Positions 1 through 7,854 of a stretch of 31,526 nucleotides of DNA are shown piece after piece. The notes under the pieces were generated by a model. The model did not search any database. It worked only from the letters and a program-made list of their open reading frames with translations, and was not told where the DNA came from. Both the position numbers and the translations under genes were made by a program. Positions within the stretch are counted from its first letter, which is position 1; every line of letters begins with the position of its first letter. The stretch is from positions 1 to 31,526 of the forward strand of contig JAKAMD010000003.1 of assembly GCA_021823875.1 (NCBI GenBank). The letters run 5' to 3'. This stretch comes from Pseudomonadota bacterium (GTDB taxonomy: Bacteria; Pseudomonadota; Alphaproteobacteria; Rhizobiales; Xanthobacteraceae).

Positions 1-658
1 AGGTACCCTCGAAGATGCGGTCGGACTTGGCGAATCCCGCCTCGACGTCGCCTCTGCGGATCACCTTGGTGGCGTAGATATTGCTGTTGGGCGCGTGCAC
101 TTTGTGCGCATCCTCGCGCATGGCCTCGCGCGGATCGAACACCGCCGGCAGCGGCTCGTATTCAACGACGATCTTCTCCAGAGCCTCGTTGGCGATCTGC
201 TCGCTCACGGCAGCGACCGCGGCCACGCCGTCGCCGGCATGCCTCACGATCTCGTCGGCCAGCACCGGCTGGTCCTGGAACGAGGGCCCGAAGGAATTGA
301 CCGGAATGTCGCGCCCGGTCATTACCGCCATGACACCCGGCATGGCCTTGGCGGGGCTCACGTCGATACTCTTGATGCGCGCGGAGGCGATACCGGCGCG
401 CTTGATGCGGGCATAGAGCATGCCCGGGAAGCTCAGGTCGTCGATATAGCGGGTCTCGCCCAGCACATGCGTGCGGCAGTCGGGCCGCGTCACGCGCTGG
501 CCGACGGCGTGCGTCTGCTGGCCGGCATCCGGCACCAGCGTCTTCAGAAAGCCCTCGCGGCGGGCGACCGCTGGCACGGCCGCCTCGGACGACTCGCGCC
601 ACAGCGTTTCCTGCAGAGCCTCGTCTTCGCGTTCCAGGACTTTGGGTTGGTCGGTCAT
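1..658 (-). CDS. Molybdenum hydroxylase, molybdopterin (large) subunit, N-terminal part
   Basis: This is the first 219 codons of a xanthine dehydrogenase/CO dehydrogenase-family large subunit; the rest lies beyond the left edge. It begins MTDQPKVLER at an ATG three bases after the stop of the 2Fe-2S gene. Residues from about 55 match the family's first domain: a THVLGETRYIDD stretch, then FPGMLYARI, and NSFGPSFQDQPVLA near residue 115, a pattern seen in aromatic hydroxylases of this family. In such enzymes this subunit carries the Mo-pterin cofactor and the active site. The active-site loop that separates form I CO dehydrogenases (AYXCSFR) from other members is not in the window, so the substrate cannot be named. 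The gene order FAD, 2Fe-2S, Mo is that of coxMSL but also occurs in hydroxybenzoyl-CoA reductase-like and other operons. Confidence 0.9.
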   Translation of the reverse strand, partial: MTDQPKVLEREDEALQETLWRESSEAAVPAVARREGFLKTLVPDAGQQTHAVGQRVTRPDCRTHVLGETRYIDDLSFPGMLYARIKRAGIASARIKSIDVSPAKAMPGVMAVMTGRDIPVNSFGPSFQDQPVLADEIVRHAGDGVAAVAAVSEQIANEALEKIVVEYEPLPAVFDPREAMREDAHKVHAPNSNIYATKVIRRGDVEAGFAKSDRIFEGT

Positions 659-661
659 CGC

Positions 662-1168
662 TTATTTGCTCAGCTCGAGTTGACGGGGTTTGGCGGCGGT
701 TTCGCCGCGCAGGATACGGGCGGCGTCCTGCACCGCCTCGATCATCTTGGTGTAGCCGGTGCAGCGGCACAGATTGCCCGACAGCGCATCGCGGATGTCC
801 GCGACACTCGGGTCCGGTTTCTCGTCGAGCAACGCCTTGGCCGACATGATGACGCCCGGACCGCAGAAACCGCACTGCACGGCACCAGCTTCCTCGAACA
901 TTTTCTGGATCGGATGCAGGTGCTCGCGTTTGCCGACGCCTTCGATGGTGATCACCTCGCGGCCGTCGACCTGGGCGGCCAGCATCAGGCAGGAATTCAC
1001 CGGCTTGCCATCGACGATCACGGTGCAGGCACCGCAGTCGCCGACATCGCAGCCGAGTTTGGAGCCGGTGAGCATGAAATGCTCGCGCAGCAGTTTGAGC
1101 AATGTCGTCTCCGCCGGCACCGAGGCCTTGCGCGGCACGCCGTTGATGGTGACGGTCACATCGATCAC
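662..1168 (-). CDS. Molybdenum hydroxylase, 2Fe-2S subunit
   Basis: This 168-residue protein is a CoxS-type small subunit that passes electrons from the Mo site to FAD through two 2Fe-2S clusters. The plant-type ferredoxin cluster ligands are visible as C40, C45, C48 and C60 (GCDVGDCGAC). The C-terminal helical-bundle cluster ligands are C99, C102 (CGFCGPG), C134 and C136 (NLCRCTGY). Length and spacing are typical of the family. The start overlaps the end of the FAD-subunit gene by four bases (ATGA), which implies translational coupling, and the large subunit follows three bases downstream. There is no Tat signal, so the complex is predicted to be cytoplasmic. Identification as this subunit is secure; the substrate is unknown. 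Confidence 0.96.
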   Translation of the reverse strand: MIDVTVTINGVPRKASVPAETTLLKLLREHFMLTGSKLGCDVGDCGACTVIVDGKPVNSCLMLAAQVDGREVITIEGVGKREHLHPIQKMFEEAGAVQCGFCGPGVIMSAKALLDEKPDPSVADIRDALSGNLCRCTGYTKMIEAVQDAARILRGETAAKPRQLELSK

Positions 1169-2049
1169 GCCACGGCCTCCTTGGCTGATTGTTGAGCGCG
1201 CGCAACGGCCGTCGCCAGCGCGCGCTTGGTCAGGGTCTCGATCAGGTCGCGCCGATAGTCGGCACTGGCGCGGAAGTCGCTGATGGGCTTGGCTTCAGTC
1301 GCCGCGATGCGGCCGGCTTCGGCCATGGCTTCTTCGCTCACCTTCTTGCCATCGAGGAAGGCTTCGGCGCGAGTCGCGCGCATCACAGTCGGCGCCACCG
1401 CTCCAAGCGCAATGCGCGGCGCAACGAAGCAGTCCTTCTTGATCCAGGCGGCCACGCCCACATTCACCAAGGCCAGTGCCTGCCCCTTGCGTAAACCAAA
1501 CTTCAGGAAAGCGGACGGCTTGCCGAGGTTCGCCTTCGGAATGACGATCTCGGTGAGGATCTCGTCCGGCTTGAGCGACGTCTTGCGCGGACGGACGAAC
1601 AATTCGGCGAGCGGCATGCGCTTTGCCCCGCGCGGGCTCATGATCCCCACTTCGGCCTCGAGCGCGAGCAATGCGGGGCCGCTGTCCATCGATGGCACGC
1701 AGGTCACCAGGTTGCCGGCGAGCGTACCGAGATTGCGGGTCTGCACCGCGCCGATGGTATGCGCCGCCTCGACCAGCGCCGGAAACAAGTTGCGCAGGTC
1801 GGGCGACCGCATGATCTCATTATGCGTGCTTGCTGCGCCGATACGCAGGCCGCCGTCGGTGACCGCAATGCCCTTCAGCTCTTTCAGGCGCGAGACATCG
1901 ACAACCACTTTCGGAACCCGCGCGGCGGCTTCGAGCTCCACCAGAAGATCGGTGCCGCCGGCCAGGATCTTGGCGGACGCGCCGTGCTCCGCCAGCAGCG
2001 CGACCGCGGCGCCGAGATCGCGCGGGGCGACATAGTCAAAGGCCTTCAT
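1165..2049 (-). CDS. Molybdenum hydroxylase, FAD-binding subunit
   Basis: This 294-residue protein is a CoxM-type flavoprotein subunit. The FAD-pyrophosphate motif AGGTDL is at residues 31-36. The second flavin-binding segment TRNLGTLAGNLVTCVPSMD, near residues 102-120, corresponds to the usual TIGGN-A-SPAAD. The C-terminal CO-dehydrogenase-flavoprotein domain follows (about residues 180-285). There is no inserted cysteine cluster of the kind that carries a 4Fe-4S centre in classical 4-hydroxybenzoyl-CoA reductase beta subunits, which argues against that exact enzyme. It is the first gene of the three-gene operon and starts at an ATG with a weak AGGG upstream. Electrons probably leave the complex through this subunit to a quinone or NAD-linked acceptor (family knowledge). 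Confidence 0.95.
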   Translation of the reverse strand: MKAFDYVAPRDLGAAVALLAEHGASAKILAGGTDLLVELEAAARVPKVVVDVSRLKELKGIAVTDGGLRIGAASTHNEIMRSPDLRNLFPALVEAAHTIGAVQTRNLGTLAGNLVTCVPSMDSGPALLALEAEVGIMSPRGAKRMPLAELFVRPRKTSLKPDEILTEIVIPKANLGKPSAFLKFGLRKGQALALVNVGVAAWIKKDCFVAPRIALGAVAPTVMRATRAEAFLDGKKVSEEAMAEAGRIAATEAKPISDFRASADYRRDLIETLTKRALATAVARAQQSAKEAVA

Positions 2050-2110
2050 ACGAGCGATTTCCCTGAGAACTTCGTTGTGGGCGTCGCATTATCCTGGCCC
2101 GGCACCCCGA

Positions 2111-2143
2111 CGCAATGCCGCATCCATGGGGCGCGGCATTGCG
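2111..2143. repeat. Perfect 11-bp inverted repeat (hairpin)
   Basis: CGCAATGCCGC (2111-2121) and GCGGCATTGCG (2133-2143) form a perfect 11-bp stem around an 11-nt loop. It sits 62 bp upstream of the FAD-subunit start and about 350 bp after the stop of the preceding leftward gene. No T-run follows on the minus strand, so it is not a textbook terminator. Its core AATGCCGC...GCGGCATT also occurs in the leuA terminator at 23757-23786. The remainder of the 2050-2493 gap shows no gene I can support; a possible 106-codon reading frame on the minus strand there lacks any recognisable feature. Confidence 0.6.
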
Positions 2144-2371
2144 GCACACCGGAAAGTATCACGACTTGTCCGGCGGCGCGGCAGAATTTTTGTCAAAGCC
2201 TTGGCCGGCCACACATTTTCGCATGGCGAGAATGCTCGCAACCGCTGACCCGAATTGCGGTCCAAACCGAGCACCGTTCCTTCCTGGCGTCCGGCCGCCC
2301 GCGGCCGACTGATACTTGGCAGATTTGGATACCTTGGCCTTGGCTTGCCGCCTTTGCCAGAAAGACGGGCA

Positions 2372-2393
2372 GCGGCGGAACGTCTTCCGCCGC
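2372..2393 (-). terminator. Hairpin downstream of the 2494-3630 gene, possible terminator
   Basis: GCGGCGGAA (2372-2380) and TTCCGCCGC (2385-2393) form a perfect 9-bp stem with a four-base loop. It lies about 100 bp after the stop of the leftward gene ending at 2494. The bases after the stem on the minus strand (TGCCCGTCTTTCTGG) are only weakly T-rich, so termination here is plausible but not certain. Confidence 0.4.
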
Positions 2394-2493
2394 CACCGAA
2401 TGGCAGCATCGTTTTACCGGCATGAAATTCTATCGCCGGCGCGGAGGCGCTCCCCCAGCCCGATTGCGAACCCTTGCAACCGGCAATAGCCGC

Positions 2494-3630
2494 TTACGCG
2501 CCCTTCCGCGCCTGCAGCAATTGATCGAGATCCCGGATCAACTGTGCCAGATTGTGCTCGTGCTCACTGACCGGACCGCTGCAAGGAGCTTTAGCGGCCT
2601 TGCGCGGCGCGAACATACGGTGCGCGTCCGTGACGCGCGGTGATTGACGCGCGCTGTCGTCGCTTGCGGCCGGCACCAGCGACACATGCGAACCATCGAC
2701 AAACTGTTCCCGAACGGCAGCGGGTTGTTCCCGTGCTTGCCTGGGAGCCTGCGGCCGCGGTTCGCTACGCCACGGGCGCCGGTGCGGATCGTCGGCCCAT
2801 ACGGGTGGGGTGAAATTGAGTGCGTTCCGCCGGCGGCGGCTGGCGGCGATTTTAATGACAAGATGATAGAGAAGACCGGCCACTGCCAACGCAAACACCA
2901 CGACGAGCCCCATCTCCACGGGCGTTATTACCGGCGACGTCGCTGCCTCAGTCATTATGGCCGGTTTGGCCGGCGCAGCGCTGCTTGCGGTCTTCTTCGG
3001 CTCAGATGACGCACGCACAGCGTCCGTTGGCTTGACCGCATCGGAGGCGGCATTGCTCGTATCCGTATTGGGCTTGCGTATCTTGATGATCTGAACCGGG
3101 CGCAAATCCGGCCAGACGATCGGAACGGTCGGTGTCGCCGCTGCTGCCGGAGGATCGGTCCACTCGCCTGCCTGCGCCGGCGCCCGCGGGAATGATGGCG
3201 CCGCAGTTTTCTCCTGACCGTCTTGCTGAACGGATTCGGATGTTGTCGCGTTATTCGCAGGCGCCGGGTTGGGCGCTGGGTGCGGCTCCGACGATGACGC
3301 GCGGTGCGCAGCGCTAGTTGGCTTGGAAGCGTTGGCCGATTCAGCCGCAGGCTGTTCAGCTTTAGACGCAGGTGTCGTCGGCGCCGCCGTCGATTTGTCA
3401 GGCGTCGCCGCGGACTGTGCCGGCGAATTCAGCTCACGCAGGAACCAGCACTTGCGTCCTTTCTTCCGATCCGTGTGGTAGTACCAATGCTGCCCTGCCG
3501 GCGCCGGTGATTTCGGCGCGGCAAGACAATCGTTCGCGGGTGCGGCCTGCGCCGGCACGCCGAAGCATACGCCCCACACGACAAGCGGAGCAGCGAGCAT
3601 GATCGAGCGGATTGGGATTTGGACCGACAT
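2494..3630 (-). CDS. Secreted/membrane-anchored protein of unknown function with an N-terminal cysteine-pair module
   Basis: I do not recognise a function. The start at 3630 is chosen because a strong GGGGAGG Shine-Dalgarno lies four bases upstream and a signal peptide follows (MSVQIPIRSIMLAAPL...PAQAA); the frame stays open upstream of it. The mature N-terminus carries a compact module with two cysteines and a HWYYHTDRKKGRKCWFLRE segment (about residues 34-67). From memory, modules like this recur in hypothetical proteins of Bradyrhizobium and relatives. A long Ala/Pro/Ser/Thr-rich linker follows. A single transmembrane helix lies near residues 237-258 (GLVVVFALAVAGLLYHLVI), then an Arg-rich cytoplasmic-looking tail ending in a short helical stretch. 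The predicted arrangement is a periplasmic head, flexible stalk, membrane anchor and basic tail. The gene stands alone and both flanking gaps are noncoding. Confidence 0.8.
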   Translation of the reverse strand: MSVQIPIRSIMLAAPLVVWGVCFGVPAQAAPANDCLAAPKSPAPAGQHWYYHTDRKKGRKCWFLRELNSPAQSAATPDKSTAAPTTPASKAEQPAAESANASKPTSAAHRASSSEPHPAPNPAPANNATTSESVQQDGQEKTAAPSFPRAPAQAGEWTDPPAAAATPTVPIVWPDLRPVQIIKIRKPNTDTSNAASDAVKPTDAVRASSEPKKTASSAAPAKPAIMTEAATSPVITPVEMGLVVVFALAVAGLLYHLVIKIAASRRRRNALNFTPPVWADDPHRRPWRSEPRPQAPRQAREQPAAVREQFVDGSHVSLVPAASDDSARQSPRVTDAHRMFAPRKAAKAPCSGPVSEHEHNLAQLIRDLDQLLQARKGA

Positions 3631-3779
3631 GTCGCCTCCCCCGTTGAACCTGCGAAACTGTCTCCGCCAAATTTGATTGCAATGCGTCGCAATTGTGGGC
3701 ACCCCGGGACCATTCCGCGACAGGCACCAACGGAACGAATTGTGGCAAGCGATTCTGTGAGATGATGAAAAACGGACCG

Positions 3780-5216
3780 CTACCGGATGTCTTGCGCAAA
3801 TTCCGGCAGGGGCAGCGTGACCGACACTGCGTTTGAGGATGTACCGCCCTGCCCGGCCGCACCATAGGCGCGGACCTCATAGCGATAGGGCATGCCGGCG
3901 AGCACGGTATGATCCTCCCAGCGCGTCACCTTCACCGCATCGACGATCTGCGTTTGTCCAAGTGAATCGGTACGACAAATATCGTAACGGGCGGCACCCG
4001 GCGCCTTCTTCCATTTGAGAGTGACCTTGCCCTGTCCGGGCGCCGCCGTCAGATCAGCGCCGGCCTCCCAACGCGGCACCATCGCGCTGCGGTCGTCGGG
4101 CGGTGCCTGCAAGGAACCTTGCGGCCATAGCGCGCAGATCACCCGCATATGCGTGCCGTCGAGATGCTTGCAGACGTTGCAATAGTCGCATTTGACGATG
4201 CGGTCGCGCTCGCCGTTCTTTACCTTGTGCGGCCAGTCGGGATCGGCCAGCAGCCCGCGTGCAATGCCGATGATATCGACCGCGCCGCTTGCCACCAGCC
4301 GCTCGGCGTCATCGGGATCGGAAATCTTGCCGGCAGTGGCGACCGGCGTGTCATAGCCGTGGCGCTTGATGAAGGATTTGATCTCGGCGGAGAACTGCGC
4401 ATGCGGCGCCGGCGGATACCAGTCGCCCGGCATGCAGCGGTCGCCGGAATAGCCGGTGTAGGGATAAAGCACCTGGCCGGACGTGTGCACGGCGTCCTCG
4501 AATTTGCCGCCGACCGAGAGCGAGAGATAAGCGGCGCCGAGTTGCGCCAGGCGCAGCCCGATCAGCTTGGCATCGCTGACCGTGTAGCCGTCCTTGATGA
4601 ATTCGTCGGCCAGGAAACGCACGCCGACCGGAAAGTCATGGCCAGCCTTGCGGCGGATGTTGTCGAAGATGCGGGTGATCAGATGCAGCCGGCCTTCCAA
4701 GGTATCGCCGCCATAGTCGTCCTCGCGCGGATTGGCGCGCGACAGGAACGACGCCAGCGTATAGGCGTGTGCCGAGTGCAGCTCGGCGCCGTCGAAGCCG
4801 GCTTCGCGTGCCCGCACCACCGCATCGCCGAATTCCTCGACAATACGATCGATGTCGTCGAGCGACAGCATGTCGACGGTCTGCCGCCAGCCGGTTTTTG
4901 CCACCTTCAGGAAATGGATGATCTGCGGTACGACTTTCGAGTCGGAGGTGTCGTGGATGCGGCGCGCGAGCTCCGTCAACCCCGGCACATAACGGTCGTC
5001 GCTGATGCGCAGCAGCGGGCCGGACTTGGCCTGATGCACGGCCATCGCCTCGACCACGATCAGCCCGGCGCCGCCCTGCGCATAGCGCACATAGCGGTCG
5101 GTGATGTCCTGATTGACGAAGCCGTCTTCGCCGGACAGCCGCGTCACCATGGCCGGAACCATCGCGCGGTTGGCAAGCTTGATCCCACCGGCGTCGAGCG
5201 GCTCGAACAGTTTCAT
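3780..5216 (-). CDS. Old yellow enzyme-family NADH:flavin oxidoreductase with 4Fe-4S cysteines and a C-terminal fibronectin III-like domain
   Basis: Residues 1-380 form an FMN-binding TIM barrel of the old yellow enzyme/2,4-dienoyl-CoA reductase family. It has AELHSAHAYTLASFLS at 144-159 with H147 and H150 in the substrate position, NPREDDYGG at 162-170, and the phosphate-binding IIGIARGLLADPDW at 325-338. C343, C346, C349 and C361 (C-x2-C-x2-C-x11-C) correspond to the 4Fe-4S ligands of dienoyl-CoA reductases. In those enzymes an FAD/NAD(P)H domain follows. Here residues 390-468 instead look like a fibronectin III beta-sandwich (VTLKWKKAPGAARYDI... YRYEVRAYGAAGQGGTSSNAV). The substrate is unknown. 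The start overlaps the stop of the aryl-AMP ligase gene by four bases (ATGA), so the two are probably translated together and act on related compounds (inference). Confidence 0.9.
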   Translation of the reverse strand: MKLFEPLDAGGIKLANRAMVPAMVTRLSGEDGFVNQDITDRYVRYAQGGAGLIVVEAMAVHQAKSGPLLRISDDRYVPGLTELARRIHDTSDSKVVPQIIHFLKVAKTGWRQTVDMLSLDDIDRIVEEFGDAVVRAREAGFDGAELHSAHAYTLASFLSRANPREDDYGGDTLEGRLHLITRIFDNIRRKAGHDFPVGVRFLADEFIKDGYTVSDAKLIGLRLAQLGAAYLSLSVGGKFEDAVHTSGQVLYPYTGYSGDRCMPGDWYPPAPHAQFSAEIKSFIKRHGYDTPVATAGKISDPDDAERLVASGAVDIIGIARGLLADPDWPHKVKNGERDRIVKCDYCNVCKHLDGTHMRVICALWPQGSLQAPPDDRSAMVPRWEAGADLTAAPGQGKVTLKWKKAPGAARYDICRTDSLGQTQIVDAVKVTRWEDHTVLAGMPYRYEVRAYGAAGQGGTSSNAVSVTLPLPEFAQDIR

Positions 5217-6847
5217 GGCGCATTTCCTGAAGACACTGTTGGATCGGCGGCGATGCGGCGCAATTCGCGGCGCAGGATCTTGCCGGCCGGACTCAAGGGA
5301 AATTCGCGCACCAGCTCGAGCCGTTCCGGCAGCTTGAACTTCGCGATGTCGCGGCTGAGCAGGAAGCGGTTCATCTCCTCGAGATCGATGCTGGCGTCAT
5401 CGACCGGAATGACGAAGGCGCAGGCCTTCTCGCCGAATTTAGCGTCCGGCATCGCCACCACGCAGGCATTCTTCACCTTGGGATGGCTGAGGATGTAGTT
5501 CTCGACTTCTTCGCAGCTGATCTTCTCGCCGCCGCGATTGATGATGTCCTTGAGCCGGCCCTCGACATAGAGATTGCCGTCGACGCGGCGCACCAGGTCG
5601 CCCATCCGGTAAAAGCCGTCGTCGGTGAAGGCATCGCGGGTCTTGTCAGGCGCCTTGTAGTAGCCGCGCATGGTATAGGGGCCGCGGCAGCACAATTCGC
5701 CGGCCGTCCCGTCGGGCACATCGTTGCCCTCGCTGTCGATGATGCGGATTTCGTCGCCCGGCGAGACCGGGCGGCCGGAACTTGTGAAACGGATCTCGGC
5801 CGGATCGTCGCGCCGCGTCATGTTCAACAGGCCTTCGCCGGTGCCGAAGCTCTCCTGGAACACGCAGCCGAAACGCAATTCGACGCGGCGGCGCAGTTCC
5901 GGCGCGAGCTTGGCGCCGCCATTCATGACCACGCGGAGCGAGGAGAAATCGCGCCGTTGCGGCGCGGCGTTCAGCCAATTGACGATCAGCGGCACGGTGG
6001 CGCAGATCGTCGACACGCGCTCTTCCTCGATCAGGCGCGCCACCGTCTCGAATGTCATATCGCTCGCCAGCACTGCCGTGCCGCCGCGCGCCAGCACGCC
6101 GAGCACGCCGGGGCAGCCGAGCGTGTAATTATGCGCCATCGGCAGCAATGCCAGCAGCACGGAGCTGGACTGGAAACCGGCAACCGCCCCGCTCTGCCGG
6201 CAGTTATAGACATAGTCGTTGTGGGTGCGCGGGATCATCTTGGGCAGACCGGTGGTCCCGCCCGACAACAGCATCAGCGCGACTTCTTCGGGCGACGCAT
6301 GAAACGTGAGGCCGTCATGACGGCGCTCGCCTGCCAGCAGACGATTGAGCGACACCTGCTCCAGTCCAGGCTCGCCCAGCACCAGCACATGGTGCAGCGA
6401 GGGCGCCTGCGCGGAGATCTCGGCCGCGAGCTGCCGATAATCGAAGCCATGCCAGATGTCCGGCACCACATAGCCGACCGCCTCGGCATGGGCGACGAAG
6501 TGCGAGATTTCCTCTCGTCTATGCGCCGGCAGCGCCAGCACCGGAATGACGCCGATGCGCAGCAGCGCGAAGAAGGCGATGACGAATTCGATCGAATTGG
6601 GAAGCTGGAAGACCACGCGGTCGAGCGGCCGCAGACCGAGATCATTTAACGCCAAAGCCAGATGCTCGACGGCTTCGCCCAGCTCCGCGTAACTCATCCG
6701 CCGCTCGCCCTGCACCAGCGCGGTACGGTCCGGCGCCTTGCGGATCGCGCCGGCCAGCATGTCGTTGAGCGTGATGTCGGCCCAATAGCCTTCGCGCCGA
6801 TAACGCGCGGCAAGATTCCCGGGCCAGGCCGTGCATCCCTCCAGCAT
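5213..6847 (-). CDS. Aryl-acid adenylating enzyme, DhbE/EntE-like (2,3-dihydroxybenzoate or salicylate AMP ligase type)
   Basis: This 544-residue protein of the ANL superfamily activates an aromatic carboxylic acid as its acyl-AMP. Start 6847 is chosen because MLEGCTAWPGNLAARYRREGYW matches the usual start of the family. An in-frame TTG at 7021 would add 58 residues with no family match and would place a FixK-type site inside the gene. The P-loop SGGTTGLPK is at 195-203, the aryl-pocket segment AHNYTLGCPG at 238-247, FGTGEGL near 335, the hinge GRLKDIINRGGEKI near 430, and the C-terminal lysine in SPAGKILRREL. C245 occupies the position of DhbE Ser240; as I recall, Cys there goes with salicylate rather than dihydroxybenzoate activation. 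No siderophore synthetase genes are nearby. The FixK-type box at 6928-6941 and a -10-like CATATT or TATTTT lie just upstream. Confidence 0.9.
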   Translation of the reverse strand: MLEGCTAWPGNLAARYRREGYWADITLNDMLAGAIRKAPDRTALVQGERRMSYAELGEAVEHLALALNDLGLRPLDRVVFQLPNSIEFVIAFFALLRIGVIPVLALPAHRREEISHFVAHAEAVGYVVPDIWHGFDYRQLAAEISAQAPSLHHVLVLGEPGLEQVSLNRLLAGERRHDGLTFHASPEEVALMLLSGGTTGLPKMIPRTHNDYVYNCRQSGAVAGFQSSSVLLALLPMAHNYTLGCPGVLGVLARGGTAVLASDMTFETVARLIEEERVSTICATVPLIVNWLNAAPQRRDFSSLRVVMNGGAKLAPELRRRVELRFGCVFQESFGTGEGLLNMTRRDDPAEIRFTSSGRPVSPGDEIRIIDSEGNDVPDGTAGELCCRGPYTMRGYYKAPDKTRDAFTDDGFYRMGDLVRRVDGNLYVEGRLKDIINRGGEKISCEEVENYILSHPKVKNACVVAMPDAKFGEKACAFVIPVDDASIDLEEMNRFLLSRDIAKFKLPERLELVREFPLSPAGKILRRELRRIAADPTVSSGNAP

Positions 6848-6927
6848 TTCGTCCCGGTCGCTTTTTATGGGGGCCCGCGCCAAACGCGGCCCGAGAGCAA
6901 AATATGGAAGAACGCCAAGGGCACCCT

Positions 6928-6941
6928 TGATATCGGTCAAT
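6928..6941 (-). promoter_or_regulatory. FixK/FNR-type box upstream of the aryl-AMP ligase
   Basis: TTGATATCGGTCAA is a perfect TTGA-N6-TCAA dyad in the 170-bp gap between the ABC-2 permease and the ligase, 81 bp before the ligase ATG. A -10-like hexamer (CATATT at 6907-6902 or TATTTT at 6905-6900 on the minus strand) follows 20-22 nt beyond the box, the class II activator geometry. This suggests that the ligase and reductase pair has its own promoter. Confidence 0.65.
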
Positions 6942-7017
6942 CGTGACGCCAGCGATGCTCGTCGGCATCGAGCGCCGTAGCAGGAAACTGCCTGCCTGGC
7001 TAATGGCTCACTTTGGT

Positions 7018-7854
7018 TCAATACCCCATGCGTCCATACATTTTTGCCGCGACCGCGACGAGTACGGCGGTGGCGGCCGCCATGACGCCAAAATCGAGCA
7101 TCAGGCCGTAATCGGACACCCCGCGGGTCAGCATCAAGGCGCGCAAGGCATCGACTTCGTAGGTCAGCGGATTGACGTGCGACACAACATTCAGCCAGGG
7201 CGGCATCAAGGACAGCGGATAGATCGCATTGCTGGCGAAGAAGATCGGCATGGTCAGCACTTGCCCAATGCCCATGAACCGCTCACGCGTCTTGACGACG
7301 CAGGCAATGATCAGAGACAGGGTTGAGAACAGCCCGGAACCGAGCACGATGGCCGCCGCAACACCAGCAATATTGAGTGGATTGAGGTTGATGGCGACGC
7401 CCAGGAGCAGCGCCAGGATATACACGATGAGCGCTTGCGAGAGCGCACGTACGCCCGCCGAAATAGCCTTGCCCAGCACCAGCGCCGAGCGCGGCGCCGG
7501 GCTTGCCAGATAGCGCTGCAGCACGCCGAGATCGTGCTCCCAGATGGCTGAGATGCCATAAAAGATCGCCACGAACAGCGCGCTCTGGGCCAGGATGCCG
7601 GCCGCCAGATAATCGAGATAGGGAAGATTGCCCGGCGCGACGCCGCGCACACGCGCCATGACCTCGCCGAACAGCATCAGCCACAGCACCGGCTGAACCG
7701 CGCGGGTGAACAGTTCCAGCGGATCGTGATAGAGCTTCTGTACCTCGGCGGCGGCCACAGCCCAGGTTTGCGTCACGTAATCCGCGATCCGCGAGCGAAA
7801 CGTGCGCTCAACCATGATCGCGGATGGCCCTGCGGGCCCGCCTGACTTCGCCAT
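7018..7854 (-). CDS. ABC-2 type transporter permease
   Basis: This 278-residue polytopic membrane protein belongs to the ABC-2/DrrB exporter permease family. The start at 7854 is supported by a strong GGAGGGAGG Shine-Dalgarno four bases upstream; it lies 47 bp inside the 3' end of the ATPase gene. About six hydrophobic segments can be seen, starting near residue 45 (QPVLWLMLFGEVMA). The family's conserved central region GISAIWEHDLGVLQRYLASPAP and the C-terminal MPPWLNVVSHVNPLTYEVDALR segment are both present. It pairs with the ATPase immediately upstream to form an exporter. What it exports is unknown; the family handles drugs, polysaccharides and lipids. The neighbouring aryl-acid enzymes hint at an aromatic compound (inference only). 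Confidence 0.92.
   Translation of the reverse strand: MAKSGGPAGPSAIMVERTFRSRIADYVTQTWAVAAAEVQKLYHDPLELFTRAVQPVLWLMLFGEVMARVRGVAPGNLPYLDYLAAGILAQSALFVAIFYGISAIWEHDLGVLQRYLASPAPRSALVLGKAISAGVRALSQALIVYILALLLGVAINLNPLNIAGVAAAIVLGSGLFSTLSLIIACVVKTRERFMGIGQVLTMPIFFASNAIYPLSLMPPWLNVVSHVNPLTYEVDALRALMLTRGVSDYGLMLDFGVMAAATAVLVAVAAKMYGRMGY

Noticed and set aside
95..1205. Long open frames antisense or out of frame to the molybdenum hydroxylase genes
   Set aside because: They are shadows of GC-rich codon bias; the real genes in the overlapping frames have full cofactor motifs. The same applies to long antisense frames over the old-yellow-enzyme/ligase, livM, leuA, polX and the Tat hydroxylase genes.
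1192..1205. TTGAGCGCGCGCAA, a loose FixK-type match
   Set aside because: It is inside coding sequence, uses the GCAA variant, and has no promoter context.
2089..2409. A 106-codon minus-strand frame in the gap before the FAD-subunit gene
   Set aside because: Arg/Pro-rich composition, no Shine-Dalgarno or family features, and it spans two hairpins.
6848..7021. Extended N-terminus of the aryl-AMP ligase from a TTG at 7021
   Set aside because: The extra 58 residues match nothing in the family and would cover a perfect FixK-type box; the family start is at 6847.
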